A stretch of DNA of 51,539 bases from Deltaproteobacteria bacterium. GTDB lineage: Bacteria; Desulfobacterota; Dissulfuribacteria; Dissulfuribacterales; UBA3076. A program made the position numbers and the translations under genes. Positions within the stretch are counted from its first letter, which is position 1. Each line of letters begins with the position of its first letter. The notes under the pieces were generated by a model. The model ran no database searches, was not told the origin of the DNA, and saw only the letters and a list, made by a program, of their open reading frames with translations. Positions 8,408-16,399 of this stretch are shown piece after piece. The stretch spans positions 67,918 to 119,456 of the forward strand of contig PQXE01000002.1 in the NCBI GenBank assembly GCA_003194495.1, given 5' to 3'.

Positions 8408-10569
8408 TGGCAACCAACCAATCGTATTTAATAAGGCCTGCTGGCAGGCATATTCTGACAATCGGCCGCGAGTTGATACAGGACAGATACGCGGCAATTG
8501 TTGAGCTCGTAAAAAACGCATACGATGCGGACTCACCTGATGTAAGTATAGCATTCACTGCGTCCGAAACCCGGGATCGGTTTTCCATAGTGATTGAGGA
8601 CCATGGTCACGGAATGTCACGGGACACCGTGATCAATAACTGGATGGTACCTTCCACGGATGACAAGCTGAAGAGAAGAAAAAGTCCCGGAGGAAGGACT
8701 ATGCAGGGCCGCAAAGGGGTTGGTCGCTACGCAGCTTCAATTCTCGGAGATGACCTCCTTCTTGAAACTGTTTCCGGCAGCGAAAAGACGACCGTTTACA
8801 TTGAATGGTCGAGTTTTGAAAGAGCACAGTATCTTGATGAGGTGGAGATACTTATCGAAAGTGGAAAATCAGACCTGCCGTCCGGAACACGTCTGACAAT
8901 AACCGGTGGAAGGGAGCTCCTTTCTGAGTGGGATCACCGTCAATTCGACAAGCTCAGGTTTGAGTTGAAGAAGCTCATTTCTCCGGTTGGAAGTGCTCTG
9001 CCTGAGGACGACATCGAAGATTCTTTCGGAATTCACCTGACTCTTGATAAATTCCTTGAAGACCAGGATGAAACAATAGACGAGGATGTGGAGCCATATC
9101 CGATTTTTGATCTGTTCGATTACAGGATCGCCGGAAAGATCGACGATGACGGGAAGGGGGTTCTGACCTACTTCCTCCAGAAAGCCAGAAACGCTTCTGA
9201 AGAGACAATCCAGTTTGATTTCGGAGGTCCGACAGGATGCGGTGAGTTGTTTTTTGACATCCGTGTTTATGACCGGGAAAAGGAGGCCATAGAGTCGTTG
9301 ATCGGGCGGGGGCTAAAAGATGAATCCGGGAATTACGTCGGTAAGCTTCAGGCCAGGCAACTTCTGAACGAATATAACGGCATAGGCGTTTACAGAAATG
9401 GTTTCAGAATCAGGCCCTTGGGCGATGCTGATTTTGACTGGTTAAAACTGAACGAACAACGTGTCCAGAACCCCTCCCTGAGAATCGGAAGTAATCAGGT
9501 TATAGGTTATGTGCAGATTCAATCTGAGGAACAATCCACTCTTATTGAAAAAAGTGCCAGAGACGGTCTCCGCGAGAACTTTGCTTTTGAACAACTGAAA
9601 ACAATATCCCGACAGGTAATTGCCCGTCTTGAAGAACGTCGCTTTGACTACCGAAAAAAAGCCGGGCTGAGCAGGCCAGCTCTTAAGGTTGAACGGGAAC
9701 TGGAGAGGTTGTTTGCTTTTGATGAACTGAAGCGGGGTGTTCGTGCCAGATTAAAAAAGCGTGGCGTTGATAAGAAAACCGCAGAAGAGATCATCAGGAT
9801 TATCAGCAAGGAGGAAGAAGACAAAAATCGTATTGCTGAAGATATCCGGCAGACGGTTGCTGTTTATCAGGGGCAAGCCACTTTGGGGAAAATAATTAAT
9901 GTCATATTGCACGAGGGCAGGCGGCCTTTGAATTATTTTAAGAACCAGATCCCAAATCTGAACTTTTGGTTCAACTCTCTTCAGGAAAAACAAGACCCTG
10001 AAATACTGAAAAAGATTATTCCTGTTGCCGGAGGCATTGCCAAAAATGCCGATGTGTTTGTGAGGCTTTTTAGCCGGCTTGATCCTCTCGCTGCCGGAAA
10101 AAGAAGCAAAAGGAAAGCCTTGCCGCTAAGAAAAACAATTGAAGAAATATTTGAGGTATTCAGAGGGGAAATGAAAAAAAGCGACATTGCTGCAGAGGTT
10201 AACGGTCCTGATGATTTCACATTCCTTAGCTGGCATCAGGATATTTATGCGATTATCACCAATCTTATAGATAACAGTATCTACTGGATGAATGAAAAGA
10301 AATCATCTGAAAAGGAAATAACCGTCAACATCGAAACGGATGGAAATGAACTCCGGTACATTGATTACCGTGATACCGGTCCGGGTATTGAACCTCACCT
10401 CATAGATAGTGAAGTGATATTTGAGCCTCAGTTTTCCACCAAACCAAACGGTACCGGCCTCGGCCTTGCCATTGCCGGTGAGGCCGCTAACCGGAACGGG
10501 CTTGAACTGAAGGCCTTCGAATCTGAAAATGGTGCATTTTTCAGACTGCAACCGAAATCAGAGGATTGA
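8407..10569 (+). CDS. Double-GHKL ATPase / histidine-kinase-like protein of methyltransferase-Vsr cassette
   Basis: 720 residues with two Bergerat-fold ATPase domains. The N-terminal one resembles HATPase_c_3 (MutL/Hsp90/MORC-like): N box IVELVKNAYDAD, G1 EDHGHGMS, G2 GRKGVGRYAAS. The C-terminal one looks like a sensor-kinase CA domain: N box ITNLIDNSIYW, G1 DTGPGIEP, G2 GTGLGLAIAGEAANR. Between them lies a possible phospho-acceptor helix ILHEGRRPLNYF (His-Glu with a later Pro, as in H boxes). No membrane segments are present, so it is cytoplasmic. The start is ATG 8407, overlapping the methylase stop and preceded by AGGAGG. The receiver gene follows immediately, so kinase-to-receiver phosphotransfer is a reasonable inference. 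GHKL proteins next to Dcm/Vsr genes have been described as MutL/MORC-type R-M components. Confidence 0.8.
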   Translation: MATNQSYLIRPAGRHILTIGRELIQDRYAAIVELVKNAYDADSPDVSIAFTASETRDRFSIVIEDHGHGMSRDTVINNWMVPSTDDKLKRRKSPGGRTMQGRKGVGRYAASILGDDLLLETVSGSEKTTVYIEWSSFERAQYLDEVEILIESGKSDLPSGTRLTITGGRELLSEWDHRQFDKLRFELKKLISPVGSALPEDDIEDSFGIHLTLDKFLEDQDETIDEDVEPYPIFDLFDYRIAGKIDDDGKGVLTYFLQKARNASEETIQFDFGGPTGCGELFFDIRVYDREKEAIESLIGRGLKDESGNYVGKLQARQLLNEYNGIGVYRNGFRIRPLGDADFDWLKLNEQRVQNPSLRIGSNQVIGYVQIQSEEQSTLIEKSARDGLRENFAFEQLKTISRQVIARLEERRFDYRKKAGLSRPALKVERELERLFAFDELKRGVRARLKKRGVDKKTAEEIIRIISKEEEDKNRIAEDIRQTVAVYQGQATLGKIINVILHEGRRPLNYFKNQIPNLNFWFNSLQEKQDPEILKKIIPVAGGIAKNADVFVRLFSRLDPLAAGKRSKRKALPLRKTIEEIFEVFRGEMKKSDIAAEVNGPDDFTFLSWHQDIYAIITNLIDNSIYWMNEKKSSEKEITVNIETDGNELRYIDYRDTGPGIEPHLIDSEVIFEPQFSTKPNGTGLGLAIAGEAANRNGLELKAFESENGAFFRLQPKSED

Positions 10570-10571
10570 TT

Positions 10572-11846
10572 ATGGCTGTGATCAAACTGATGATTGTTGA
10601 GGACGCCGATTCGGATCTGGAAGTCTGCAGAACTTCAGCGGAAACATATCAAACACAGAAAAATGATGCAGGGGTTGACCTTGTCATCAATCTGACTGAG
10701 TGTAAGACAGTTGATGACGCTCTTCAGAAGATCGACAATTCGTTTGACGGTGCGATTATTGATTTGAAGTTTCCTTCCGGTGACGACAAAGGAAAAGAGG
10801 TCTGGGAAAAAATCAGGGATTCGTTCTTTCGGATACCTGTAATAATCCTGACAGGAACTCCCGATAGCATAGACGCAGGGGACCGCCCCTATTTAATCAG
10901 TGTTCTGAAAAAAGGAGAAGCAGATTACCAAACAGACATACTGGATACGTTCCTTGATATCTATAATACCGGGCTGACACGGATCATTGGGGGAAGAGGT
11001 AAAATAGAACAAACCCTGAATGAAGTATTTCTGAAAAATTTGTTGCCCCAACTGGAAACATGGAAAAACTATGGGAAGTCGGATACACAAAGGACAGAGA
11101 AAGCTTTATTGCGTTTTACGCTCAATCATCTTGTGCAGGTCCTTGACGATGATGAGGACCAGTGTTTCCCGGAGGAGGTTTATATTTATCCGCCACTTTC
11201 GAATGACCTGAAGACGGGAAGCATAATAAAGAATAAGGATAACGAATACCTTTGTGTGGTATTAAGTCCGGCCTGTGATCTGGTCATCAGAAACGATGGC
11301 AACTTCAAAACCGACCATATCCTCCTCGTTGATATTGAAAAGGCAAATGCAATTATTGATACAGTACTGAATGGAATGACTAATCGCGGCGCTGACCCGC
11401 GAGCATCGCAGGAGCCTCAGGGTGCTTGCACCATGAGGCTCCGAGAAGCGGAGTCGGGTCCAGTGCCTTGTTCTGGCGCAAGGCGACAGAACAAGGTGCT
11501 GGACGAAGTCAGCGCCGCGATTCTCGGCGGCGTAGCCGCCGAGAACAAGGGCAAGAAGGAAAACAAGCTCAAAAATGTTTTTGGCAATAATTACACGGAT
11601 TATTTCCATTGGTTGCCTGAGACAGACTTCTTCAATGGTGGTTTCCTTAATTTCAGGAAAATCACAACGTGTACCAAAGATGAGCTCGGGGACATTTATG
11701 ACCCACCGCACATTCAGATATCTCCACATTTTGTGAAAGATATATTGTCCAGATTTTCTTCTTATTATGCCCGTCAGGGACAACCTGACATTGATCGAAC
11801 AAAAATAATTGAAGGGATTATTGCCCCTCCCGGAGAGGCAGAATAA
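10572..11846 (+). CDS. Receiver-domain protein with uncharacterised C-terminal domain, Dcm-Vsr cassette
   Basis: 424 residues. Residues 1-130 form a receiver domain: IKLMIVEDADSD supplies the acidic pocket, GAIIDLKFPSG the phospho-acceptor Asp, PVIILTGTP the Thr, and VLKKGEADY the Lys. The remaining ~290 residues match nothing I know; KNVFGNNYTDYFHWLP and GGFLNFRKI are distinctive stretches. ATG 10572 is preferred over TTG 10566 for Shine-Dalgarno spacing. Residues ~270-325 are encoded by a GC-rich multi-hairpin element (11382-11545) and look foreign in composition (Arg/Ala/Gly/Pro-rich). Whether the protein still folds is unclear. It overlaps vsr by 1 bp. Confidence 0.78.
   Translation: MAVIKLMIVEDADSDLEVCRTSAETYQTQKNDAGVDLVINLTECKTVDDALQKIDNSFDGAIIDLKFPSGDDKGKEVWEKIRDSFFRIPVIILTGTPDSIDAGDRPYLISVLKKGEADYQTDILDTFLDIYNTGLTRIIGGRGKIEQTLNEVFLKNLLPQLETWKNYGKSDTQRTEKALLRFTLNHLVQVLDDDEDQCFPEEVYIYPPLSNDLKTGSIIKNKDNEYLCVVLSPACDLVIRNDGNFKTDHILLVDIEKANAIIDTVLNGMTNRGADPRASQEPQGACTMRLREAESGPVPCSGARRQNKVLDEVSAAILGGVAAENKGKKENKLKNVFGNNYTDYFHWLPETDFFNGGFLNFRKITTCTKDELGDIYDPPHIQISPHFVKDILSRFSSYYARQGQPDIDRTKIIEGIIAPPGEAE
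11382..11545 (+). mobile_element. In-frame palindromic multi-hairpin element inside the receiver gene
   Basis: The element is bounded by a perfect 15-bp inverted repeat: aatcgcggcgctgac at 11382-11396 and its complement at 11508-11522. Inside lie further hairpins: ggagcctca (11411-11419) with tgaggctcc (11434-11442), and ccagtgccttgttct (11460-11474) with a 13/15 complementary arm at 11488-11502. A fourth, perfect 11-bp hairpin with a 3-nt loop follows at 11521-11545. Base composition is far more GC-rich than the flanking gene. The reading frame stays open across it. It resembles REP/MITE-type or Rickettsia-palindromic-element-type sequences, which are known to sit inside coding regions. Confidence 0.8.
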
Positions 11847-12253
11847 TGGATGTCCACTCACCGGAACAACGCAGCTACAACATGTCCCGGATAAAAAGCA
11901 AGGACACCAAGCCGGAACTGGTAGTTCGCAAATGGCTGTGGTCGCAGGGATACAGATACAGGCTTCATCGAAAAGACCTGCCAGGCAGACCCGATATTGT
12001 TTTCCAACAGCAAAGAAAGGCAGTGTTTGTGCATGGCTGTTTCTGGCATAAACATGATTGCAGGTATTTCAAGTGGCCCGGGACAAACAAGGATTTCTGG
12101 AAAAAAAAGATCAATGAGAATGTCAGACGTGACCAAAAAAACTATCAGGCTTTGATTGAAGACGGATGGGACTTCTTCATTGTTTGGGAGTGCGAACTCA
12201 AAAAGGATATTGCCGGACTTTGGGACAGGCTCGCTGAGTTTCTGGGAAACTGA
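11846..12253 (+). CDS. vsr: Vsr-family very short patch repair endonuclease
   Basis: 135 residues, full-length Vsr. Characteristic elements are RSYNMSRIKSKDTKPE at the N-terminus, GYRYRLHRKDLPGRPDIVF containing the PD catalytic region, and FVHGCFWHKHDC with the zinc/active-site His and Cys residues, followed by WKKKINENVRRDQ. Vsr nicks T:G mismatches arising from 5-methylcytosine deamination and is often paired with a Dcm-type methylase. Some relatives serve as restriction nucleases in GHKL-containing R-M loci. The start ATG overlaps the receiver stop by 1 bp. In this cassette it is the only recognisable nuclease. Confidence 0.92.
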   Translation: MDVHSPEQRSYNMSRIKSKDTKPELVVRKWLWSQGYRYRLHRKDLPGRPDIVFQQQRKAVFVHGCFWHKHDCRYFKWPGTNKDFWKKKINENVRRDQKNYQALIEDGWDFFIVWECELKKDIAGLWDRLAEFLGN

Positions 12254-12294
12254 GCATCACGAGAAATTATGGCATGCAGTAAGGAAAACTAAAA

Positions 12295-13344
12295 ATGAGC
12301 TTTCGTTTCTGGAGAAGAGTCAAAATCGCACCAGGGGTGACCCTGAACCTTAGCAAGTCGGGGGGATCACTCTCGTTCGGACCACGAGGTGCGAAGTTCA
12401 CCGTTGGCTCCCGAGGAAAACGGGCTACGATGGGTATTCCGGGAACGGGGCTCTTTTATACCACAACTCTTCCCAGCAGGGGCTCAGGTGGCAGGAGAAA
12501 CGCGTCTTCAGCTGCACCGACAGCCCCTTTAGTCCGAGCAGAAGACCACCTGACCCTGGGCTTCTTCAAGCGGCTCGTCACACCGGACGACGAGAAAGCT
12601 CTGGTGGACGGTTGCCGTGAGTTGGTTCTCGGCAATGAGGACAAGGCCCTCGAACATTTCAAAAGTGCGGTTCACCTGGCAGATGGCGCGTATCTTGCCG
12701 GCTTCCTGACACTTAAGAAGGAACAGCTGACGGAAGCTGCAGACTACCTGGCCACGGCTGCCGAGAAGCACAACAGCCTGGGCCGTTACTTCTCCAAGTA
12801 CGGCATCTCCGCTGTCATGAGTCTGCCTATCACAGACGAGGTGTCCGCGCATGTGGGCCCGGATCTTCGGGGAGTGTTACTGGGCATGGTGGAGGTCTAC
12901 CAGCGTCAGAGGCGCTGGCAGGATGCGATTACCTGTCTCGAAAGGCTGCAGCGGCTTGAACCCGACGACGTGGTGGTGAAGCTGTCCCTCGCGGAGCTGC
13001 TGCTGGGCTCTCATCCGGGCGACAAAAAGGTCTGCCAGAAGGTTGTACGATTGGTTGAGGGCATTGAGAACGAGACGCCTATCCATGCGGCTTTGATGCT
13101 TTACAAAGCTAAAGCCCTTCGGCACCTTGGTCTGGCAACTGCGGCCCGGGACACATTAACAGCCACCCTGCGCCGTAAGAAAGGCCGGTCCGATGATCTG
13201 CTTCGTGTCCTACGTTACGAACGCGCTCTGGCCTACGAGGATTTGGGACAGAAGTCTCGTGCCCGTGCCGAGTTCGAGAAGCTCTATGCTGAAGCCTCGG
13301 ATTATAATGACGTGGCAATCCGGCTCGGAGTTACTCAAATATAA
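12295..13344 (+). CDS. DUF4236 protein with TPR-like C-terminal region
   Basis: 349 residues. The first ~55 form a DUF4236 domain: FRFWRRVKIAPGVTLNLSKS, then GGSLSFGPRGAKFTVG and MGIPGTGLFYTT. After a short linker, residues ~80-340 are helical with a tetratricopeptide-like pattern (LEHFKSAVHLADGAYLAGF, WQDAITCLERLQRLEPDDV, RYERALAYEDLGQKSRA). DUF4236 has no assigned activity that I know of. It lies 41 bp after vsr and directly before the OLD-type gene, all co-directional. A degraded fragment homologous to its last ~50 residues lies at 39345-39530 on the other strand. Confidence 0.75.
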   Translation: MSFRFWRRVKIAPGVTLNLSKSGGSLSFGPRGAKFTVGSRGKRATMGIPGTGLFYTTTLPSRGSGGRRNASSAAPTAPLVRAEDHLTLGFFKRLVTPDDEKALVDGCRELVLGNEDKALEHFKSAVHLADGAYLAGFLTLKKEQLTEAADYLATAAEKHNSLGRYFSKYGISAVMSLPITDEVSAHVGPDLRGVLLGMVEVYQRQRRWQDAITCLERLQRLEPDDVVVKLSLAELLLGSHPGDKKVCQKVVRLVEGIENETPIHAALMLYKAKALRHLGLATAARDTLTATLRRKKGRSDDLLRVLRYERALAYEDLGQKSRARAEFEKLYAEASDYNDVAIRLGVTQI

Positions 13345-13356
13345 GGAATGGATGTG

Positions 13357-15042
13357 ATGCGTATCGCCCAAGTTCATATCGAGCATTTCCGTTCAATCAG
13401 GGAGTTAGACTTTAAACCCGGACCGTATTGTGTCCTGATTGGAGAAAACAACTCAGGAAAATCCAACATCCTGCGAGCGCTCAATCTTATCCTCGGTGAA
13501 AGATGGCCAGGTGAACGAAGCTTCTCTGAGGAGGACTTCCACGACCAGAACACAAGCCGTGATATTGTCATTCAGGTTTTTTTTGATGAGCCGATCGTGG
13601 AGTGGCGAAATAACTACAAAATGGAGGTAGACGGCATTGGGCTTAGGTGTAAGGCTTACAAGAGAAGAGTAAAAAACAAACCAGATGGAACGCTCAAAGT
13701 CGATTTCGACTGTATAAAAAACGATGGCTCAATCATCATATATCCTCCGGAACCTCTCAAAAGTGGCAAGCAGTCCAAGGGGCGCTGGCTGGAGCTTAAG
13801 GTATCCGCCGCGATTCGCGAGCAGGCAATCCCCATGATTTATGTGGATGTGTTACGCGACTACAACCGTGAGACGCCCAGTAGTCGTTGGTCGGTTCTTC
13901 GACGGCTTTTCAACGAGGTCAACACGGAGTTCCTGAATGATAAGAAACAGATAACTGTCGAACAAGCCGACGGAACCAAGCTCAAGGTGACCCGAAAGAA
14001 GGCCTTCGAGGCCGCCGTAAGAGATGCATACAAATACCTGCGAACGCAATCTTTTGGGGAAATAGAGCGACGGCTGGCTGAGAATGCCATTGAGCAAATG
14101 GGGCTGGATGCAGATAAAAATAAGGTTGAACTGCACTTTGAAAGCCACGACCCCACTAATGCTTTCAAGTCGCTGCAGCTTTATGTTGACCAGATGGGTA
14201 TTCGCAGCCCCGCTGGCGAGGTGGGAGCGGGTTTGCAGAGCGCCATTGTCGTAGCCATCTTCCGGACCTACGAGGAACTGAAGAAGGAGGGCGCAGTGTT
14301 TGCTATTGAGGAACCAGAAGCTTTCCTTCACCCACAAAAAGCCCGTTATTTCGCCTCTGTGCTTCGGTCGCTGGCAGACAAGGGAAATCAGGTCTTTTTG
14401 ACCACGCACTCTCCTGTATTCGTACAGATTCACGCCCCAGAGTCTGTTGCTATAGTCCGCAGAACTGTGGAGATAGGCACCAAAGTTCACCAAGCAAGCA
14501 AGGTGGAATTGGCTGAAGATGAACGGAAAGCACTCCGCTTGATGACGGAATTTGACTCACAACGCAACGAACTTTTTTTCGCTCGACGGGTGATGTTTGT
14601 TGAGGGAAATACCGAAAAAGTGGCTCTCCCCCTTGTGTTTCGGACACTCGGGATAGATATCAACAAAGAAAACATCTCAGTTATCGAGTGTGGCGGCAAA
14701 ACGAAGATCCCTCTATTTGTACGGGTAGCCCGCGCTCTGAGCATTCCTTACGTCGTTCTTGTTGATCACGACATCCGAGATATTAAAGACGAGTGGCCTG
14801 AGCCACGAAAAAAATCCCGGCAAAAAAAGAATAGCAAGCACGAGCAATGGAACAAGACGATATTGGATGTTGCAGGAAAGGAACGGACGTTTTGGTTAAA
14901 ACCAAATTTCGAAGGGGCACTGGGACTACCGAAGGACGAAAGTCAGAAAGTCGACCAAGCACTTAGCCGATTTGCTAATGTTTCAAAAGACGACATTCCG
15001 GACTGTTTGAAAGAACCCGTAAAAAAGTTGTTGGAGACGTGA
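13357..15042 (+). CDS. OLD-family ATP-dependent endonuclease (AAA-TOPRIM)
   Basis: 561 residues. N-terminal ABC/SMC-like ATPase: VHIEHFRSIRELDF, Walker A GENNSGKSN, Walker B VFAIEEPEAFLHPQ and the His switch LTTHSPVF. C-terminal TOPRIM nuclease: MFVEGNTEKVAL with the catalytic Glu and YVVLVDHDIRD with the Asp pair, then a Lys/Arg-rich linker. This is the layout of OLD nucleases and of GajA from Gabija. No UvrD-like GajB follows, so it is better called a class 1 OLD protein. I chose ATG 13357 because AAGGA at 13343-13347 is correctly spaced for it; ATG 13348 abuts that site. It is the last gene of the island. Confidence 0.85.
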   Translation: MRIAQVHIEHFRSIRELDFKPGPYCVLIGENNSGKSNILRALNLILGERWPGERSFSEEDFHDQNTSRDIVIQVFFDEPIVEWRNNYKMEVDGIGLRCKAYKRRVKNKPDGTLKVDFDCIKNDGSIIIYPPEPLKSGKQSKGRWLELKVSAAIREQAIPMIYVDVLRDYNRETPSSRWSVLRRLFNEVNTEFLNDKKQITVEQADGTKLKVTRKKAFEAAVRDAYKYLRTQSFGEIERRLAENAIEQMGLDADKNKVELHFESHDPTNAFKSLQLYVDQMGIRSPAGEVGAGLQSAIVVAIFRTYEELKKEGAVFAIEEPEAFLHPQKARYFASVLRSLADKGNQVFLTTHSPVFVQIHAPESVAIVRRTVEIGTKVHQASKVELAEDERKALRLMTEFDSQRNELFFARRVMFVEGNTEKVALPLVFRTLGIDINKENISVIECGGKTKIPLFVRVARALSIPYVVLVDHDIRDIKDEWPEPRKKSRQKKNSKHEQWNKTILDVAGKERTFWLKPNFEGALGLPKDESQKVDQALSRFANVSKDDIPDCLKEPVKKLLET

Positions 15043-15203
15043 CAACATGCTGAGATAAATGAGGCGCGTGACCAGGAAAACGAAATTAACGTTGCTTCCT
15101 GTTCTCTTGAGTCGGCCTTCTGACATGTAATATATTGATAATATGAATGTTATCGGCAATAAAGAAGATGTGGAAATGGTTACGATATCACCCCGTTTGA
15201 TAT

Positions 15204-15280
15204 GGCGGAAGGAATCGAACCCGCGTCCATTCTCCGTTTGGGGAAAATGTGGAGAAAAACATTTCCCGCAAGGGACGCGG
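15204..15280 (-). other. tmRNA/tRNA 3'-end-like sequence beside a nested hairpin (possible attachment-site scar)
   Basis: Positions 15204-15228, read on the minus strand, resemble the T-arm and acceptor end of tmRNA: gacgcgggttcgattcc is identical to the usual tmRNA sequence, followed by a diverged ttccgcc where cgccgcc is expected. No tmRNA 5' end or tag-peptide frame lies within the next 400 bp, so this is not a working gene. The 8-bp stem 15221-15228/15273-15280 encloses a second stem (15241-15250/15259-15267). tmRNA ends are common integrase targets, and this sits exactly at the island edge. No integrase gene is in the window. Confidence 0.35.
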
Positions 15281-15415
15281 AGATGGAGCGTCATAAGGCG
15301 TTGTAAACAAATGGTTTTCTATGTATTGTGGCCTTCGAGACAGATTTGCAGGAAGGCGGAAAGCCCTCCACCATTTTTAGAATTTAGAGTATTTTGATAT
15401 TGGCAGGTTTTAATC

Positions 15416-15447
15416 GGTTCCAGAGACGACCTCTGGAACCTTTTTTT
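15416..15447 (+). terminator. Strong Rho-independent terminator
   Basis: A perfect 10-bp stem ggttccagag / ctctggaacc with a 5-nt loop is followed by seven T residues. It would stop transcription coming from the OLD gene and separates the island from the carbonic anhydrase gene. Between the OLD stop (15042) and this hairpin I see no coding gene, only the tmRNA-like sequence and nested hairpin. Confidence 0.9.
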
Positions 15448-15582
15448 GTTCAATATGTGCCTTGCCTTTTCCACCAATCATCTTTTACTATAGCTAAAAC
15501 AAAGCCTGGGGAATAAGGCACTAATTGTTATTTTGGAATGGGTTCGTATAGATACACAAATTACATTAAGGGAGCGATAATA

Positions 15583-16200
15583 ATGATACATCAGAGTGCT
15601 ATTACCGATTTCTGTCAGAAGGAATATTTGCCTGAGGTCGATTCATCCGCCTGTATTCATCCAGTTGCCGCGGTAATTGGTCACGTATTTATAGGTAAGA
15701 GAGTTATGGTTTCGCCTTTTGCTTCAGTACGAGGTGATGAAGGCCGGCCAATTTTTGTCGGGGATGAATCAAATGTGCAAGATGGAGTAATCCTCCATGC
15801 ACTTGAAACAGAGCACAATGGCCATCCAATTAAGGAAAATCAGGTTGAGGCTGAAGGAAAAAAGTATTCGGTTTACATAGGCAAGAGGGTCTCCCTGGCT
15901 CATCAGGTTCAGATTCATGGCCCTGCGTATGTTGGGGATGATACATTTGTTGGCATGAAGACACTGGTATTCAGGGCAAAAGTGGGAAATAACTGCGTGA
16001 TCGAACCTGGATGCATCGTTATGGGGGTCACTGTTGAGGATGGACGCTATGTGCCTGCAGGAACAGTGCTGAAAACTCAAAAGGATGCTGACAACCTGCC
16101 GGTGGTTACCGACGACTATCCCCTTAAAAATCTTAATAAAGGGGTAGTGCATGTAAATACTAGCCTTGCAGATGGATATAACAAGATCAATTTGGAATAG
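15583..16200 (+). CDS. Gamma-class carbonic anhydrase, Cam-type
   Basis: 205 residues forming a left-handed beta-helix. It strongly resembles the Methanosarcina Cam enzyme: SVRGDEGRPIFVGD, SNVQDGVILHALETE, KRVSLAHQVQIHGPAYVGDD and RYVPAGTVL. The three zinc-binding histidines correspond to H in ILHALETE, SLAHQ and IHGP, and the acidic proton-shuttle loop (Glu after RGD, ALETE) is present, so it belongs to the Cam rather than the CamH subclass. No signal peptide is seen, implying cytoplasmic CO2/bicarbonate interconversion. The start at 15583 is chosen for AAGGGAG eight bases upstream; the in-frame ATG at 15538 has no site. Confidence 0.9.
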   Translation: MIHQSAITDFCQKEYLPEVDSSACIHPVAAVIGHVFIGKRVMVSPFASVRGDEGRPIFVGDESNVQDGVILHALETEHNGHPIKENQVEAEGKKYSVYIGKRVSLAHQVQIHGPAYVGDDTFVGMKTLVFRAKVGNNCVIEPGCIVMGVTVEDGRYVPAGTVLKTQKDADNLPVVTDDYPLKNLNKGVVHVNTSLADGYNKINLE

Positions 16201-16339
16201 TTGACCCCTGAACAAAAAATCAATCACGATAATTCTTTTTTGCTTCTCCAACATTAAATTCAAATAAGTCCATTTTTTTGCCTTATGGAAAATTTTCCTT
16301 GACGTTATTATTTGGATATATTAAAAAACCGGTTGAACG

Positions 16340-16383
16340 CTCAGTCTAAAAACTAATAGCTAACCGCTAAAGGCTAATAGCTT
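16340..16383. repeat. ctaatagctaa phrase repeat
   Basis: The 199-bp gap before the TetR gene contains several variants of ctaatagcta and its inversion. The same phrase recurs at 20660-20760 and 51360-51390. It is a short dispersed intergenic repeat. I see nothing else in this gap. Confidence 0.5.
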
Positions 16384-16399
16384 AATTTAGATAAAAAAT

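Noticed and set aside
13357..15042. Gabija system (GajA)
   Set aside because: The nuclease is GajA-like, but no UvrD-type GajB lies next to it.
15204..15228. Functional tmRNA or tRNA gene
   Set aside because: Only the T-arm end matches; the T stem is mismatched and no 5' half or tag-peptide frame is found.
15143..15397. 84-codon + strand protein gene
   Set aside because: It crosses the tmRNA-like sequence and a nested hairpin, and has no domain pattern or good ribosome site.
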